Source: Aurantiacibacter luteus (GTDB taxonomy: Bacteria; Pseudomonadota; Alphaproteobacteria; Sphingomonadales; Sphingomonadaceae). From it: 64,000 nt of DNA. The translations under genes and the position numbers were made by a program. Of the stretch, positions 37,231 through 45,935 are shown piece after piece; within the stretch, counting starts at the first letter, position 1, and the number at the start of each line of letters is the position of its first letter. The notes beneath the pieces are model-generated. The model was given only the letters and a program-made list of their open reading frames with translations, was not told the origin of the DNA and searched no databases. The DNA lies in assembly GCF_001010945.1 (NCBI RefSeq), contig NZ_LBHB01000001.1:744001-808000 (forward strand). Reading direction: 5' to 3'.

Positions 37231-38658
37231 GTGGCCGACAGCAATTACGACGTCATCGTTCTAGGCAGCGGACCCGGCGGCTATGTCGCGGCGATCCGCT
37301 GCGCGCAGCTCGGCCTCAAGACCGCCATCGTCGAGCGGGAACTGCTGGGGGGCATATGCCTCAACTGGGGCTGCATCCCGACCAAGGCGCTGCTGCGGAG
37401 CGCCGAGATCATGCACTACGCCCAGCACGCCAAGGACTACGGCCTCAAGATCGCCGGGACTATCGAGGCCGACCTGGAAGCAGTGGTGAAGCGCAGCCGC
37501 GGGGTGGCCAAGCAGCTCAACCAGGGCGTCACGCACCTGATGAAGAAGAACAAGATCGCCGTGCACATGGGCGAGGGCACGCTGACCGGGCCCACCAGCT
37601 TGACGGTCAAGGGCGGCGCTTCCGGTTCTGGGGCAGAGGAGAAGCTCACCGCCAAACACGTCATCGTCGCCACCGGCGCCCGCGCGCGCGACCTGCCCTT
37701 CGCCAAGGCCGACGGGGAGCGGGTCTGGACCTATCGCCATGCTATGACGCCGAAGGAAATGCCGACGAAGCTGCTGGTGATCGGCAGCGGCGCCATCGGC
37801 ATTGAATTCGCCAGCTTCTATAACGACATGGGCTGCGATGTTACCGTGGTCGAGATGCTCGATCGCATCGTGCCTGTTGAGGACAAGGACGTCTCCGCCT
37901 TCCTCGAGAAGAGCCTGACTAAGCAGGGCATGACCATCATGACCGGCGCGGGCGTCGAGGCGCTGGCCGTCTCCGGCAGTGGCGTAAAGGCGAAGATCAA
38001 GGACAAGGCGGGCAAGGTCGCCGAGACCGAATTTTCCCACTGCATCGTCGCCGTTGGGATCGTGCCCAACACGGAAAACATCGGCGTCGAGAAGCTCGCC
38101 GAGATGGACCGAGGCTTCATCCAGATCGACCCCTACGGCCGCACCAAGTCGAAGGGCCTCTGGGCCATCGGCGACTGCACGCCGGGGCCATGGCTCGCGC
38201 ACAAGGCGAGCCACGAAGGCGTCACCGCCGCCGAGGCTATTGCGAAGGAGCTGGGCAACAAGGAGGTCCACCCGCATCCGCTCGACCGCTCAAACATCCC
38301 CGGCTGCACCTATTGCCACCCGCAGATCGCCAGCGTCGGCCTGACCGAGGCCAAGGCCAAGGAAGCGGGCCACGAGGTCAAGGCCGGCACCTTCCCCTTC
38401 ATCGGCAACGGCAAGGCCATCGCCCTGGGCGAGGCGGAGGGCTTTGTGAAGACCGTGTTCGATGCGAAGACCGGCGAACTGTTGGGCGCGCACATGGTCG
38501 GCGCGGAGGTGACCGAGATGATCCAGGGCTACGTCATCGGCAAGACGCTGGAGACGACCGAGGCGGAACTGATGAACACCGTCTTCCCGCACCCGACCAT
38601 CAGCGAATCCATGCACGAAAGCGTGCTCGGCGCCTACGGCCGGGCACTGCATATCTGA
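37231..38658 (+). CDS. lpdA: Dihydrolipoyl dehydrogenase (E3)
   Basis: A 475-residue FAD disulfide reductase that reoxidises lipoyl groups of 2-oxo-acid dehydrogenases. FAD site VIVLGSGPGGYVAAIRCAQL, redox disulfide GGICLNWGCIPTKALL, NAD site VIGSGAIGIEFASFYNDMG and the C-terminal catalytic HPTISE are all intact. GTG at 37231 follows GGAGTAGCAA, in the 3-base gap after the thioesterase gene. Pairing with pdhC suggests service to pyruvate dehydrogenase, though E3 is usually shared. Confidence 0.95.
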   Translation: MADSNYDVIVLGSGPGGYVAAIRCAQLGLKTAIVERELLGGICLNWGCIPTKALLRSAEIMHYAQHAKDYGLKIAGTIEADLEAVVKRSRGVAKQLNQGVTHLMKKNKIAVHMGEGTLTGPTSLTVKGGASGSGAEEKLTAKHVIVATGARARDLPFAKADGERVWTYRHAMTPKEMPTKLLVIGSGAIGIEFASFYNDMGCDVTVVEMLDRIVPVEDKDVSAFLEKSLTKQGMTIMTGAGVEALAVSGSGVKAKIKDKAGKVAETEFSHCIVAVGIVPNTENIGVEKLAEMDRGFIQIDPYGRTKSKGLWAIGDCTPGPWLAHKASHEGVTAAEAIAKELGNKEVHPHPLDRSNIPGCTYCHPQIASVGLTEAKAKEAGHEVKAGTFPFIGNGKAIALGEAEGFVKTVFDAKTGELLGAHMVGAEVTEMIQGYVIGKTLETTEAELMNTVFPHPTISESMHESVLGAYGRALHI

Positions 38659-38662
38659 TCGC

Positions 38663-39589
38663 GTGGAAGGGCAGGGCACCCACTCCTACATCCCCGATCC
38701 GCGTAACGCGGAGGTACTGATCGACGTCAACGGCGAGCATTTGCCGCGCGACGAGGCAAAGGTCAGCGTGTTCGACAGCGGGTTCATGCTGGGCGACGGG
38801 GTGTGGGAGGGGCTGCGGCTGCATGGTGGCAGGCTGGCTTTCCTCGATCGCCACCTCGACCGGCTGTGGCGCGGGGCCAAGGCCATCGCGATGGACATCG
38901 GCATCAGCCGCGAGGAGATGGTGCGCCGCCTCTACGCCGTGCTCGATGCCAACGGCATGACGGATAGCGGCGCGCACCTCAGGCTGATGGTGACGCGCGG
39001 CGTGCGCTCCACGCCCTACCAGGATCCGCGCGTGGTGGTGACGCCCGCCACGATCGTCATCATTCCCGAATGGAAGCAACCCGCGCCCGAGACGGCGACG
39101 CGGATGCTGCGCCTGTTCACCGTCCACGTCCGCCGCGGTTACCCGGACGTGCAGGACCCGATGTTGAACTCGCACAGCAAATTGAACTGTATCACCGCTT
39201 GCATCCAGGCGAGCGAGGCGGGGGCTGACGAGGCACTGATGCTCGATCCGCATGGCTTCGTCGCCACCTGCAACTCCACGCATTTCTTCATCGTCCGCGA
39301 TGGCGAGATTTGGACCAGCAGCGGCGACTACTGCCTCGACGGCATCACCCGCGGCGTCGTTATCGAGGTCGCGCGCGCGGCAGGCATCACCGTGCGCGAA
39401 CGCAATTTCTCGCTCACCCACGTCTACGGCGCGGACGAGGCGTTCACCACTGGCACATTCGCGGGTGTGGCTCCGGTGGGCAGCGTGGACGGGCGGGTGC
39501 TCGGCACCGAGCGCGGCCCGATGGTGGAGCGGTTGCAGCAGCTCTACCTGGCTCGCATCGCCGACGAGGCGAAGGGGCCGCGGCCGTGA
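38663..39589 (+). CDS. Class IV aminotransferase (branched-chain / D-amino-acid type)
   Basis: A 308-residue fold-type IV PLP enzyme. VSVFDSGFMLGDGVWEGLRL is the family N-terminal motif, the PLP lysine is in NSHSKLNCITACIQASEAGADEALML, and GFVATCNSTHFFIV and CLDGITRGVVIE complete the fold. It lacks the clear BCAT-specific residues, so amino acid specificity is open. GTG at 38663 is four bases after the lpdA stop. Its stop overlaps the next GTG, coupling it to the sulfotransferase-like protein. Confidence 0.88.
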   Translation: MEGQGTHSYIPDPRNAEVLIDVNGEHLPRDEAKVSVFDSGFMLGDGVWEGLRLHGGRLAFLDRHLDRLWRGAKAIAMDIGISREEMVRRLYAVLDANGMTDSGAHLRLMVTRGVRSTPYQDPRVVVTPATIVIIPEWKQPAPETATRMLRLFTVHVRRGYPDVQDPMLNSHSKLNCITACIQASEAGADEALMLDPHGFVATCNSTHFFIVRDGEIWTSSGDYCLDGITRGVVIEVARAAGITVRERNFSLTHVYGADEAFTTGTFAGVAPVGSVDGRVLGTERGPMVERLQQLYLARIADEAKGPRP

Positions 39590-40308
39590 CGATCCGCATC
39601 GCCATGTGGTCGGGTCCGCGCAACCTCTCCACCGCGATGATGCGCAGCTTTTCCGCCCGCGCGGACTGCGAGGTGACGGACGAGCCGTTCTACGGGGCCT
39701 ACCTGAGGCAAACCGGCGACCCGCAACCGATGGCGGACGCGGTCGTGGCCGCGATGGACTGCGACTGGCAATCGGTCGCCCGGGCCATGCGCGGACCGGC
39801 TCCGGGCGGCGCGTCGATCTGGTACCAGAAGCACATGAGCCACCACATGGAAGGCCCGGTCTCGATCGCGGATTTTCCCGATCACCGGCACGCCTTTCTC
39901 ATTCGCGATCCGGTTCGCGTCGCTGCCAGCTATGCTGGCAAGCGCACGGCCATTCGTCCCGAACATCTCGGCACCGCCCGCCAGCGCGCCTATTTCGAGG
40001 CCGAGGCCGACCGGCTCGGCCATGCGCCTCCGGTCATCGACAGCGCCGACGTGCTGGCCGACCCGTCGGGGGTTCTGTCGCGGCTATGCCACGCGCTCGG
40101 CATCCCTTGGGATCCAGCCATGCTGCATTGGGCCAAGGGACCGCATCCGCGCGACGGTGTCTGGGGCGCCCATTGGTACGATGCCGTCAATGCCTCGACC
40201 AGCTTCGGCCCGCCGCCCCCCGAACCGCCCGTTCTCGTGCCCGAATACGCCGTGGTGGCCGAGGTGTGCCGCGAAGATTACTATGCCTTGAAGCGTCACG
40301 CTCTCTGA
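39586..40308 (+). CDS. Sulfotransferase-like P-loop protein
   Basis: A 240-residue protein. MWSGPRNLSTAMMRSFSARADC near the N-terminus is a PAPS-type 5' phosphosulfate/P-loop motif (SGPRNLSTAMMRSF), FLIRDPVRVAASYAGK is the 3' phosphate-binding motif with Arg and Ser, and YEA-like C-terminal LHWAKGPHPRDG is usual for this group. This supports a sulfotransferase fold; activity is not certain. GTG at 39586 overlaps the aminotransferase stop. The two genes probably act on a common product. No cysteine/PAPS synthesis genes are seen nearby. Confidence 0.75.
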   Translation: MTIRIAMWSGPRNLSTAMMRSFSARADCEVTDEPFYGAYLRQTGDPQPMADAVVAAMDCDWQSVARAMRGPAPGGASIWYQKHMSHHMEGPVSIADFPDHRHAFLIRDPVRVAASYAGKRTAIRPEHLGTARQRAYFEAEADRLGHAPPVIDSADVLADPSGVLSRLCHALGIPWDPAMLHWAKGPHPRDGVWGAHWYDAVNASTSFGPPPPEPPVLVPEYAVVAEVCREDYYALKRHAL

Positions 40309-40390
40309 CATCGATTGCGACGAACCGTTTATCGCAAATTGCCGGATATTTCCTCAACTTGCATCGTTTTTGGCAGGAGAGGAAATTGCC

Positions 40391-40528
40391 GTGGAATTCG
40401 AGATCGTGGATCGCCAGCGCGACATGCAACGCCCGCTTGCGCGATGCACTGCCCAGATGGACGAAGCGCCGGCCGCGCGGCATGGCTGTGATGACGGCGA
40501 AGAGTTCGTCTGGCAGCAACAGGGCTAA
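40391..40528 (+). CDS. Possible small protein of 45 residues
   Basis: GTG at 40391 is preceded by AGGAGAGGA with a spacing of about 7 bases, an unusually strong ribosome site for this gap. The frame reads VEFEIVDRQRDMQRPLARCT and continues Asp/Glu-rich to TAA. The product is hydrophilic, has two Cys and no signal or membrane segment. It fills part of the gap between the sulfotransferase-like gene and tRNA-Ser. With no homology visible, it could be chance. Confidence 0.3.
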   Translation: MEFEIVDRQRDMQRPLARCTAQMDEAPAARHGCDDGEEFVWQQQG

Positions 40529-40586
40529 GCGCACGTCCCTTGATGACAGGCGCAGAAATTCCCGCTAGCAGCCGACCAGCTCGGAC

Positions 40587-40676
40587 GGATGGGTGGCAGA
40601 GCGGTTGAATGCACCGGTCTTGAAAACCGGCGAGGGTGCAAGCCCTTCGTGGGTTCGAATCCCACCCCATCCGCCA
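40587..40676 (+). tRNA. tRNA-Ser (UGA)
   Basis: Cloverleaf with a perfect 7-bp acceptor (GGATGGG with CCCATCC), discriminator G and encoded CCA at 40674-40676. The anticodon stem CCGGT/ACCGG encloses CTTGAAA with anticodon TGA at 40621-40623. The long variable arm (GCGAGGGTGCAAGCCCTTCGT region) and T-loop TTCGAAT are typical of tRNA-Ser. It reads UCA codons (and wobble). Confidence 0.97.
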
Positions 40677-40994
40677 GAAAAGTTTCGGGCATCGGCGATA
40701 ACTTGCTCTCGTATTCGCGCCAAGTTGCGGGATTATCTTCATCAAATGTCGTGAGTTCCGGGACCACGCCGAAGGCTTTCCGCATGGAGGACGCGTGCTT
40801 ATGCTACGTCCATCCGGTGGCCTATAGTGCCCAGCGCAGATCCGGCCTCACACTTCGGCCGTAAGCTCGCCCGGCAAGCAAATTTGCAGTCGCCTTAAGC
40901 GGACCGGCGAGCGCTTAACGGTTCGGCGCGGGGAACGGGCGCCCGATCGCTCGGTTCATTTCCCATACCCGCGCAAGGACATAGCCACATTAGC
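40677..40994. other. Intergenic region after tRNA-Ser without a supported gene
   Basis: This 318-base stretch between tRNA-Ser and the lytic transglycosylase gene has no supported coding frame, no T-rich terminator after the tRNA and no integration remnants. Only frames of under 50 codons without ribosome sites occur. Its last 65 bases hold a possible EcfG promoter (described separately). Confidence 0.4.
40932..40956 (+). promoter_or_regulatory. Possible EcfG-type promoter of the transglycosylase gene
   Basis: GGAAC at 40932-40936, 16 bases, then GGTT at 40953-40956, close to the alphaproteobacterial general stress consensus GGAAC-N16/17-CGTT. It lies 38 bases before the ATG at 40995, a normal distance. 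A lone match of this length is weak evidence. Confidence 0.35.
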
Positions 40995-42026
40995 ATGACA
41001 TTTCCCGCCATCCGCCGTCTCGCCCTTTCCGCCGCCGCCCTGCTCGCCTGCGCCAGCCCGGCCGCGGCGCAGAACCAGTCATTCGATGCCTACCTGCAGG
41101 ATGTCGCCCGCCACGCCCGCGCCGAGGGCGTGTCGCAATCGGCCATAAACAGCGTGCTCGGCGGCCTCACGCCCAACCAGCGGGTGATCGAGCTCGACCG
41201 CGACAACGTGGGTTCGAGCGGGTCGGGCGCGTCCAACAGCTTTCCCTCGATGGCGAACTACATCGCCCGCCACAACACGCAGGCCCGCATCGACGGCGGC
41301 AGGCGTGCACTGGCGAGGATCGGCAGCATGGCGAGCCGGATCGAGCGTGAATACGGCGTGCCCGCGGAAATCGTCGTGGCCATCTGGGGGCACGAGACGA
41401 GCTACGGCGCGGTGATGGGCGGGTTCGACCTGCCGCGCAGTTTGGCAACACTGGCCTGGGAAGGCCGTCGCCGCGAGCTGTTCGAGCAGGAGCTGATCGA
41501 CACCATGAAAATGGTCGACCGCGGCGTGCGGCGCGACCAGCTGGTGGGCAGCTGGGCGGGGGCCTTCGGCAACGGGCAGTTCCTCCCCAGCATCTACCTG
41601 CGCCTCGCCGTGGACGGGGACGGCGACGGGGACCGCGACGTGTGGAACTCCGATGCCGACAGCGTCGCCTCGATCGCGAATTATTTCCGCGATGCCGGCT
41701 GGCGAAGCGGGCAGCCCTGGGCCGTGCGCGCCTACGTGCCCAACAGCGCCAACCGCGCGGGGCTGGAGAGCAGCATGAATGCCCCGATCTGCCCGCGCGT
41801 GCACGATCGCCACAGCCGCTGGCTGACCGTGCGCGAGTGGCGCGAACGCGGCGTGCAGCCGCAGGGCTACCTGCCCGATGACGCCCTTGCCGCGCTGTTC
41901 GAGCCCGATGGCCCGGCCGCGCCCGGATACCTGTTAACCCAGAATTATAGGGTCATCCTCGAATATAACTGCTCGAATTACTACGCCATGAGTGTGGGAT
42001 TGCTTGCAGATGAGATCGCCCGATGA
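40995..42026 (+). CDS. Lytic murein transglycosylase, MltB family
   Basis: A 343-residue exported protein: signal MTFPAIRRLALSAAALLACA ending ASPAAA. The SLT_2/MltB domain starts FDAYLQDVARHARAEGVSQSA; the catalytic Glu lies in IVVAIWGHETSYGAVMGGF. LATLAWEGRRRELFEQEL and GSWAGAFGNGQFLPSIYLR are also typical. It cleaves glycan strands with 1,6-anhydro-MurNAc formation. It precedes an RlpA-like and a PBP5-like gene, giving a local peptidoglycan remodelling group. No ribosome site is obvious near the ATG. Confidence 0.92.
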   Translation: MTFPAIRRLALSAAALLACASPAAAQNQSFDAYLQDVARHARAEGVSQSAINSVLGGLTPNQRVIELDRDNVGSSGSGASNSFPSMANYIARHNTQARIDGGRRALARIGSMASRIEREYGVPAEIVVAIWGHETSYGAVMGGFDLPRSLATLAWEGRRRELFEQELIDTMKMVDRGVRRDQLVGSWAGAFGNGQFLPSIYLRLAVDGDGDGDRDVWNSDADSVASIANYFRDAGWRSGQPWAVRAYVPNSANRAGLESSMNAPICPRVHDRHSRWLTVREWRERGVQPQGYLPDDALAALFEPDGPAAPGYLLTQNYRVILEYNCSNYYAMSVGLLADEIAR

Positions 42027-43080
42027 CGCCCGTTTCGCTTCGCTTGCCCGAAGCGCGTTAACCCTGCTCACCATTGCCGGGCTTGCCGGGTGCGGCACTC
42101 TGGGCGGGCTGACGGGGGATGGCTTGCAGCGCGGCCCGATTGCCGGCGTGGGCGATATTGCGGCTCCGGTGAGCGGCCCGGCAGCCGATTATCCCGTGGT
42201 CGTCGGCGAACCCTACGTCGTGAATGGGATCGAGTATGCGCCAAGCGACAGCATGAACGTCGACCAGGTCGGCTATGCCGCCACCGATATCGGCGCGCGC
42301 GGTTACTCCGCTGCGCATCACACGCTGCCGCTGCCCAGCTATGCCGAGGTCACCTCGCTTGAGACCGGGCGCACGGTGCTCGTCCGAGTGGAGCGACGCG
42401 GGCCGATGGGCACGAACGATGTCATCGGTCTTGCTCCCGGCGCGCTGGCGCAGCTCGGTGCCGGGGAGGGGCATCCCGTGCGCGTGCGCCGCGTGAACCC
42501 GCCGGAGGACCAGCGCGCCCTGCTGCGCGACGGGGCCGCCGCACCGCTGCGGATGGATACGCCCGCCTCGCTGCTAACCGTTCTCCAGCGCCGCCTGCCC
42601 GAGCGGGGTGCAGCTTCGCTCGCCGCTCGCCGCAGCGCGGTGCCGCAGTCGGGCGATGTCGAGGTGGCAGGGTTCGCATCGCCGACCGAAACGGTGGCCG
42701 AAGCCGAGCTTCCCGCTGCCGCCCAAGGTCATCCCAACGTAGCACAATTCGCCGAGGACTTCGCCGAGCCGGTCGAGGCTGCCGAAGATGCGGATTCCGA
42801 AGTGGCACCCGTCACGCTGGCCGAAGCCGCGCCCGTGGCCCAAGCAGAGCCCACGCCCACACCCACCGCGGACGGCCGCTTCGTGGTCCAGGCCGCCGCC
42901 TTTGCCAGCGAGGACAACGCTCGCCGTGCGGCTGCCGCGCTGGACGGCACTATCACGCAGTCGGGTCGCTTCTACCGCGTGCGCACGGGCCCCTACGCTA
43001 CCCGTGGAGAAGCCGAGGCCTCGCTCGCCAACGTGCGGCGCGCAGGCTATAGCGACGCGCGAATCCTGACCAGCGGCTGA
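42010..43080 (+). CDS. RlpA-like double-psi barrel and SPOR-domain lipoprotein, degenerate active site
   Basis: A 356-residue lipoprotein (LTIAGLAGCGTLGG, Cys near 28). The RlpA barrel is seen as AAHHTLPLPSYAEV and GRTVLVRVERRGPMGTNDVIGLAPGALAQLG; a long low-complexity Glu/Ala linker follows, then a SPOR domain (FVVQAAAFASEDNARRAAA, FYRVRTGPY) that should bind denuded glycan at the septum. Compared with active RlpA, the loop with the catalytic Glu is missing and NDRGP is ERRGP, so the catalytic Asp is lost. It overlaps the mltB-like gene by 17 bases. Septal targeting without lytic activity is the likely role. Confidence 0.8.
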   Translation: MRSPDDARFASLARSALTLLTIAGLAGCGTLGGLTGDGLQRGPIAGVGDIAAPVSGPAADYPVVVGEPYVVNGIEYAPSDSMNVDQVGYAATDIGARGYSAAHHTLPLPSYAEVTSLETGRTVLVRVERRGPMGTNDVIGLAPGALAQLGAGEGHPVRVRRVNPPEDQRALLRDGAAAPLRMDTPASLLTVLQRRLPERGAASLAARRSAVPQSGDVEVAGFASPTETVAEAELPAAAQGHPNVAQFAEDFAEPVEAAEDADSEVAPVTLAEAAPVAQAEPTPTPTADGRFVVQAAAFASEDNARRAAAALDGTITQSGRFYRVRTGPYATRGEAEASLANVRRAGYSDARILTSG

Positions 43081-43126
43081 CACGTTCCTATGGCGTCGTC
43101 CCCCGCAGGCGTGCGGTGGAGGCGGT

Positions 43127-44347
43127 GTGAAGTATCTCGTGGCAATGGCACTCGCGGCGGCGGCAGCTGCCGGACTGTCCGCCATGCCCGACGACACGCC
43201 CACGCCGGATGCCGCGCCGGCCGCGCAGCAGGACGAGGCGCGCAATCCCCCCGATGCACCCGTTACCGACGACATTCCCGTGATCCTTCTGGTCGATCTC
43301 TCGACCGGGCAGGTGCTCTACAGCCGCGAACCCGACCGGCGCTTCGTGCCCGCTTCGGTGACCAAGGTGATGACCGCCTACACGGCGTTCAAGCTGGTCG
43401 AAGAGGGCAAGCTGCGCCTTGACCGGCCGTTCCTCTACACGCAGGCCCTGGAGGACGAGTGGTACAATGAAGGGTCGAACATGTTCCTCCTCGCGGGCGA
43501 ACGGCCGACCATTGCTCAGCTGCTGCTCGGCGTCACCACCGTCTCGGGCAACGATGCCAGCGTGGCGCTCGCCATAGCCGGGGCGGGGTCTCTCGATGCC
43601 TGGCTCGCGCTGATGAACGCCAACGCGCAGGAACTGGGCATGGCGGACACGCATTTCGGCTCGCCCAACGGATTTCCCGACGGCGGGCAAACCTATACCA
43701 CGGCGCACGACTTGGCCCTTCTCGCGGAGGGGCTGACCCAGCGCTATCCCGGCCTTTATCGCCGCTTCTTCGGTCATCGCTTGCTTACCTGGCGCGAGGT
43801 GACGCAGGCCAACCACGACCCGGTGACGGGCGTTGTCGAGGGCGGGGACGGGATCAAGACCGGCTACACCAACGAGGCCGGATACACTTTCGTAGGTTCG
43901 GCGGAGCGCGAGGGGCGACGGCTGGTGGTGGTCATCGGCGGGGCGCCCAGTGCGAATGTCCGCAACCGCGCCGCGCGCGGGCTGCTCGACTGGGGCTTCG
44001 ACGGGTTCGATCGGCGCAAGCTGCTGACCGGGGGCTCCATCGTCGGCAATGCCGAGATGCAGGACGGTTCGGCCTCCAGCGTCCCACTGCGCCTGCCGGA
44101 GGATTTCGAGGTCGCGGTCCCGCGCGAAGGTGGCGGTCCGCTGGCCTCGGGCGGGGAATGGCGGGTCGAGATCGTCTATCGCGGGCCGATCGAGGCACCC
44201 GTCTCGCGCGATGCAGAGATTGCCCGCCTGCGCTTCACGATGGATGGTCGCACGGTAATGGAAAGCCCGCTGCTCGCCGACCAGTCCGTGGCCAAGGCTG
44301 GCCCTGCCCGGCGGGTCTTCAACGCGCTCGGGCAATGGGTACGATGA
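43127..44347 (+). CDS. D-alanyl-D-alanine carboxypeptidase, PBP5/6-like
   Basis: A 406-residue low-molecular-weight PBP that trims D-Ala from pentapeptides. Signal MKYLVAMALAAAAAAGLSA; SxxK in FVPASVTKVMTAYTAFK; SGN in TTVSGNDASVAL; KTG in GDGIKTGYTNEAGY, all three intact; a PBP5-type C-terminal beta domain follows. GTG at 43127 is preceded by GGAGGG at 5 bases. Its stop overlaps the tmk ATG, so it heads the tmk-holB-metG run. Confidence 0.93.
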   Translation: MKYLVAMALAAAAAAGLSAMPDDTPTPDAAPAAQQDEARNPPDAPVTDDIPVILLVDLSTGQVLYSREPDRRFVPASVTKVMTAYTAFKLVEEGKLRLDRPFLYTQALEDEWYNEGSNMFLLAGERPTIAQLLLGVTTVSGNDASVALAIAGAGSLDAWLALMNANAQELGMADTHFGSPNGFPDGGQTYTTAHDLALLAEGLTQRYPGLYRRFFGHRLLTWREVTQANHDPVTGVVEGGDGIKTGYTNEAGYTFVGSAEREGRRLVVVIGGAPSANVRNRAARGLLDWGFDGFDRRKLLTGGSIVGNAEMQDGSASSVPLRLPEDFEVAVPREGGGPLASGGEWRVEIVYRGPIEAPVSRDAEIARLRFTMDGRTVMESPLLADQSVAKAGPARRVFNALGQWVR

Positions 44348-44979
44348 GGAGCGGGCGCTTCATCAGCCTCGAGGGCGGGGAGGGCGTGGGCAAGTCGACG
44401 CAGGCTGCCATGCTCGCCGATGCCCTGCGCGGGCGCGGCCTAGGTGTGTTGCAAACGCGCGAGCCGGGCGGAACGCCGGGCGCCGAGGCGATCCGCGCCC
44501 TGCTGCTCGACAAGCAGTACGACTGGGATGCCAGCGCCGAGGCATTGCTGTTCGCCGCCGCTCGTTCCGACCATGTCGTTCACGCCATCCGTCCGGCGCT
44601 GGAGCGCGGCGACTGGGTGGTGTGCGACCGCTTCGTGGACAGCTCGCGCGCCTATCAGGCAGGCGGAGACGATCTCTCCGACGATGCCATCCTCTCGCTC
44701 CACACCATCGGCTCCTATGCACTGATGCCCGATGTCACTTTCCTGTTGCAGGCCGACGGAGCCGCCGTGGCCGAGCGTCTGGCCGCGCGCGACAGCGACG
44801 GGGCGGATCGCATCGGGGCCAGGTCCGCAGCCTATCACGCCCGCGTCGCCCAGCGGTTTCGCGATCTCGCGGCGATGGACCCGGAACGCTTCGTCCTCGT
44901 CGATGCTTCGGGCAGCCCGCACGATGTGCACCTGCGCATCATGCGCGCGATGGCGCCGCTGCTGGGCGAGGGCGGGTGA
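44344..44979 (+). CDS. tmk: Thymidylate kinase
   Basis: A 211-residue kinase that makes dTDP from dTMP. Walker A FISLEGGEGVGKSTQA, TREPGGTPGAEAIR, the VVCDRFVDSSRAYQAGG motif and a LID region with ERLAARDSDGADRIG are present. ATG at 44344 overlaps the preceding stop (ATGA). The tmk-holB pair is widespread and fixes the identity of both. Confidence 0.96.
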   Translation: MRSGRFISLEGGEGVGKSTQAAMLADALRGRGLGVLQTREPGGTPGAEAIRALLLDKQYDWDASAEALLFAAARSDHVVHAIRPALERGDWVVCDRFVDSSRAYQAGGDDLSDDAILSLHTIGSYALMPDVTFLLQADGAAVAERLAARDSDGADRIGARSAAYHARVAQRFRDLAAMDPERFVLVDASGSPHDVHLRIMRAMAPLLGEGG

Positions 44980-45935
44980 GCTACATCGGGCACGAGGATG
45001 CGTGGCAGGCCTGGCGCCGCGCGCTCGGCGGCGAGCGGATGCATCACGCCTGGATCCTCTCGGGCAGGCGCGGTGTGGGGAAGAGCGCCTTTGCCATGGC
45101 CGCCGCGCGCGAACTGGTGGGCGAACCCGGCGTACCGCAGCCCGCCGATCACCCCGACATCCTCTATCTCTCGCACCCCGCCAAGAACGACCAGGAAGCC
45201 AGGAAGCAGGCCGAAGGCAAGCCCTTCGAGCTGGCGCGCAATATCAAGATCGAGCAGATCCGCCGCCTCCAGCAGCGCCTGACCACGCGGCCGACGCTGG
45301 GCGCCCGGCGCGCGGTCATCATCGATCCGGCCGACGACATGGAAACGCCGACGGCCAACGCTCTGCTCAAAAGCCTCGAGGAACCCCCGCAGGGCACCTA
45401 TTTCCTCCTGATCGCCCACCGCATCGGTCGCCTGTTGCCGACAATCCGTTCGCGCTGCCGCGTGCTCGCCTTCCCGCGCGTGCCCGATACGGAGATGGAA
45501 GCCGTGCTGGCGCGCGAAGCGCCTGCCGCCAGTGCGGAGATGCGCGCCGCCGCCATCGCCGCGGCCAGCGGTTCGCCCGGGGCGGCAATCGATTTCGTCC
45601 AGCTGGACCTCGGCAAGATCCACGCCTTGATGCGCCAGATCGCAGGCGAGGGCGATCCCGACTTCGCCCTGCGCGGCAGGCTGGCGGCTGCAATGGGCAC
45701 GCGGCCCGACAGGAAAAGACAGCTCGCCGCGATCGAGCTCGCCCGCTCAGTGGTGGCCGCGCGGATGCCGTCCGTCGCCCCGCGCGACATTCCCGCCATG
45801 ACCGGCATCCACGCCGACCTCGTCCGCCTCGCCGCGCAGGCGCCGACGGCAAATTTCGACGCGGGGCTGCTCGTGATGGAAATCGGCACCTTGCTCGCCG
45901 GACTGGCGCCCTCTAGGGCTCCGGCAAATGGCTGA
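44976..45935 (+). CDS. holB: DNA polymerase III subunit delta prime
   Basis: A 319-residue clamp-loader subunit. N-terminal AAA+ core: HHAWILSGRRGVGKSAFAMA (P-loop) and ANALLKSLEEPPQGTYFLLIAHR (Walker B area with SRC motif in RSRCRVLAFPR). The usual four zinc cysteines of E. coli delta prime are absent: the segment AADHPDILYLSHPAKND lacks them, as in many alphaproteobacteria. GTG at 44976 overlaps the tmk stop; its own end overlaps metG by 8 bases. Confidence 0.92.
   Translation: MSYIGHEDAWQAWRRALGGERMHHAWILSGRRGVGKSAFAMAAARELVGEPGVPQPADHPDILYLSHPAKNDQEARKQAEGKPFELARNIKIEQIRRLQQRLTTRPTLGARRAVIIDPADDMETPTANALLKSLEEPPQGTYFLLIAHRIGRLLPTIRSRCRVLAFPRVPDTEMEAVLAREAPAASAEMRAAAIAAASGSPGAAIDFVQLDLGKIHALMRQIAGEGDPDFALRGRLAAAMGTRPDRKRQLAAIELARSVVAARMPSVAPRDIPAMTGIHADLVRLAAQAPTANFDAGLLVMEIGTLLAGLAPSRAPANG

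Noticed and set aside
40525-40785. 86-codon minus-strand frame across tRNA-Ser with a GVGFEPTKGLHPRRF-like product
   Set aside because: It is the antisense translation of the tRNA-Ser gene, a well-known artefact class.
40587-40994. tRNA-Ser as an integration site for an island
   Set aside because: No integrase, no repeat of the tRNA 3' end and no foreign genes follow; housekeeping genes resume at once.
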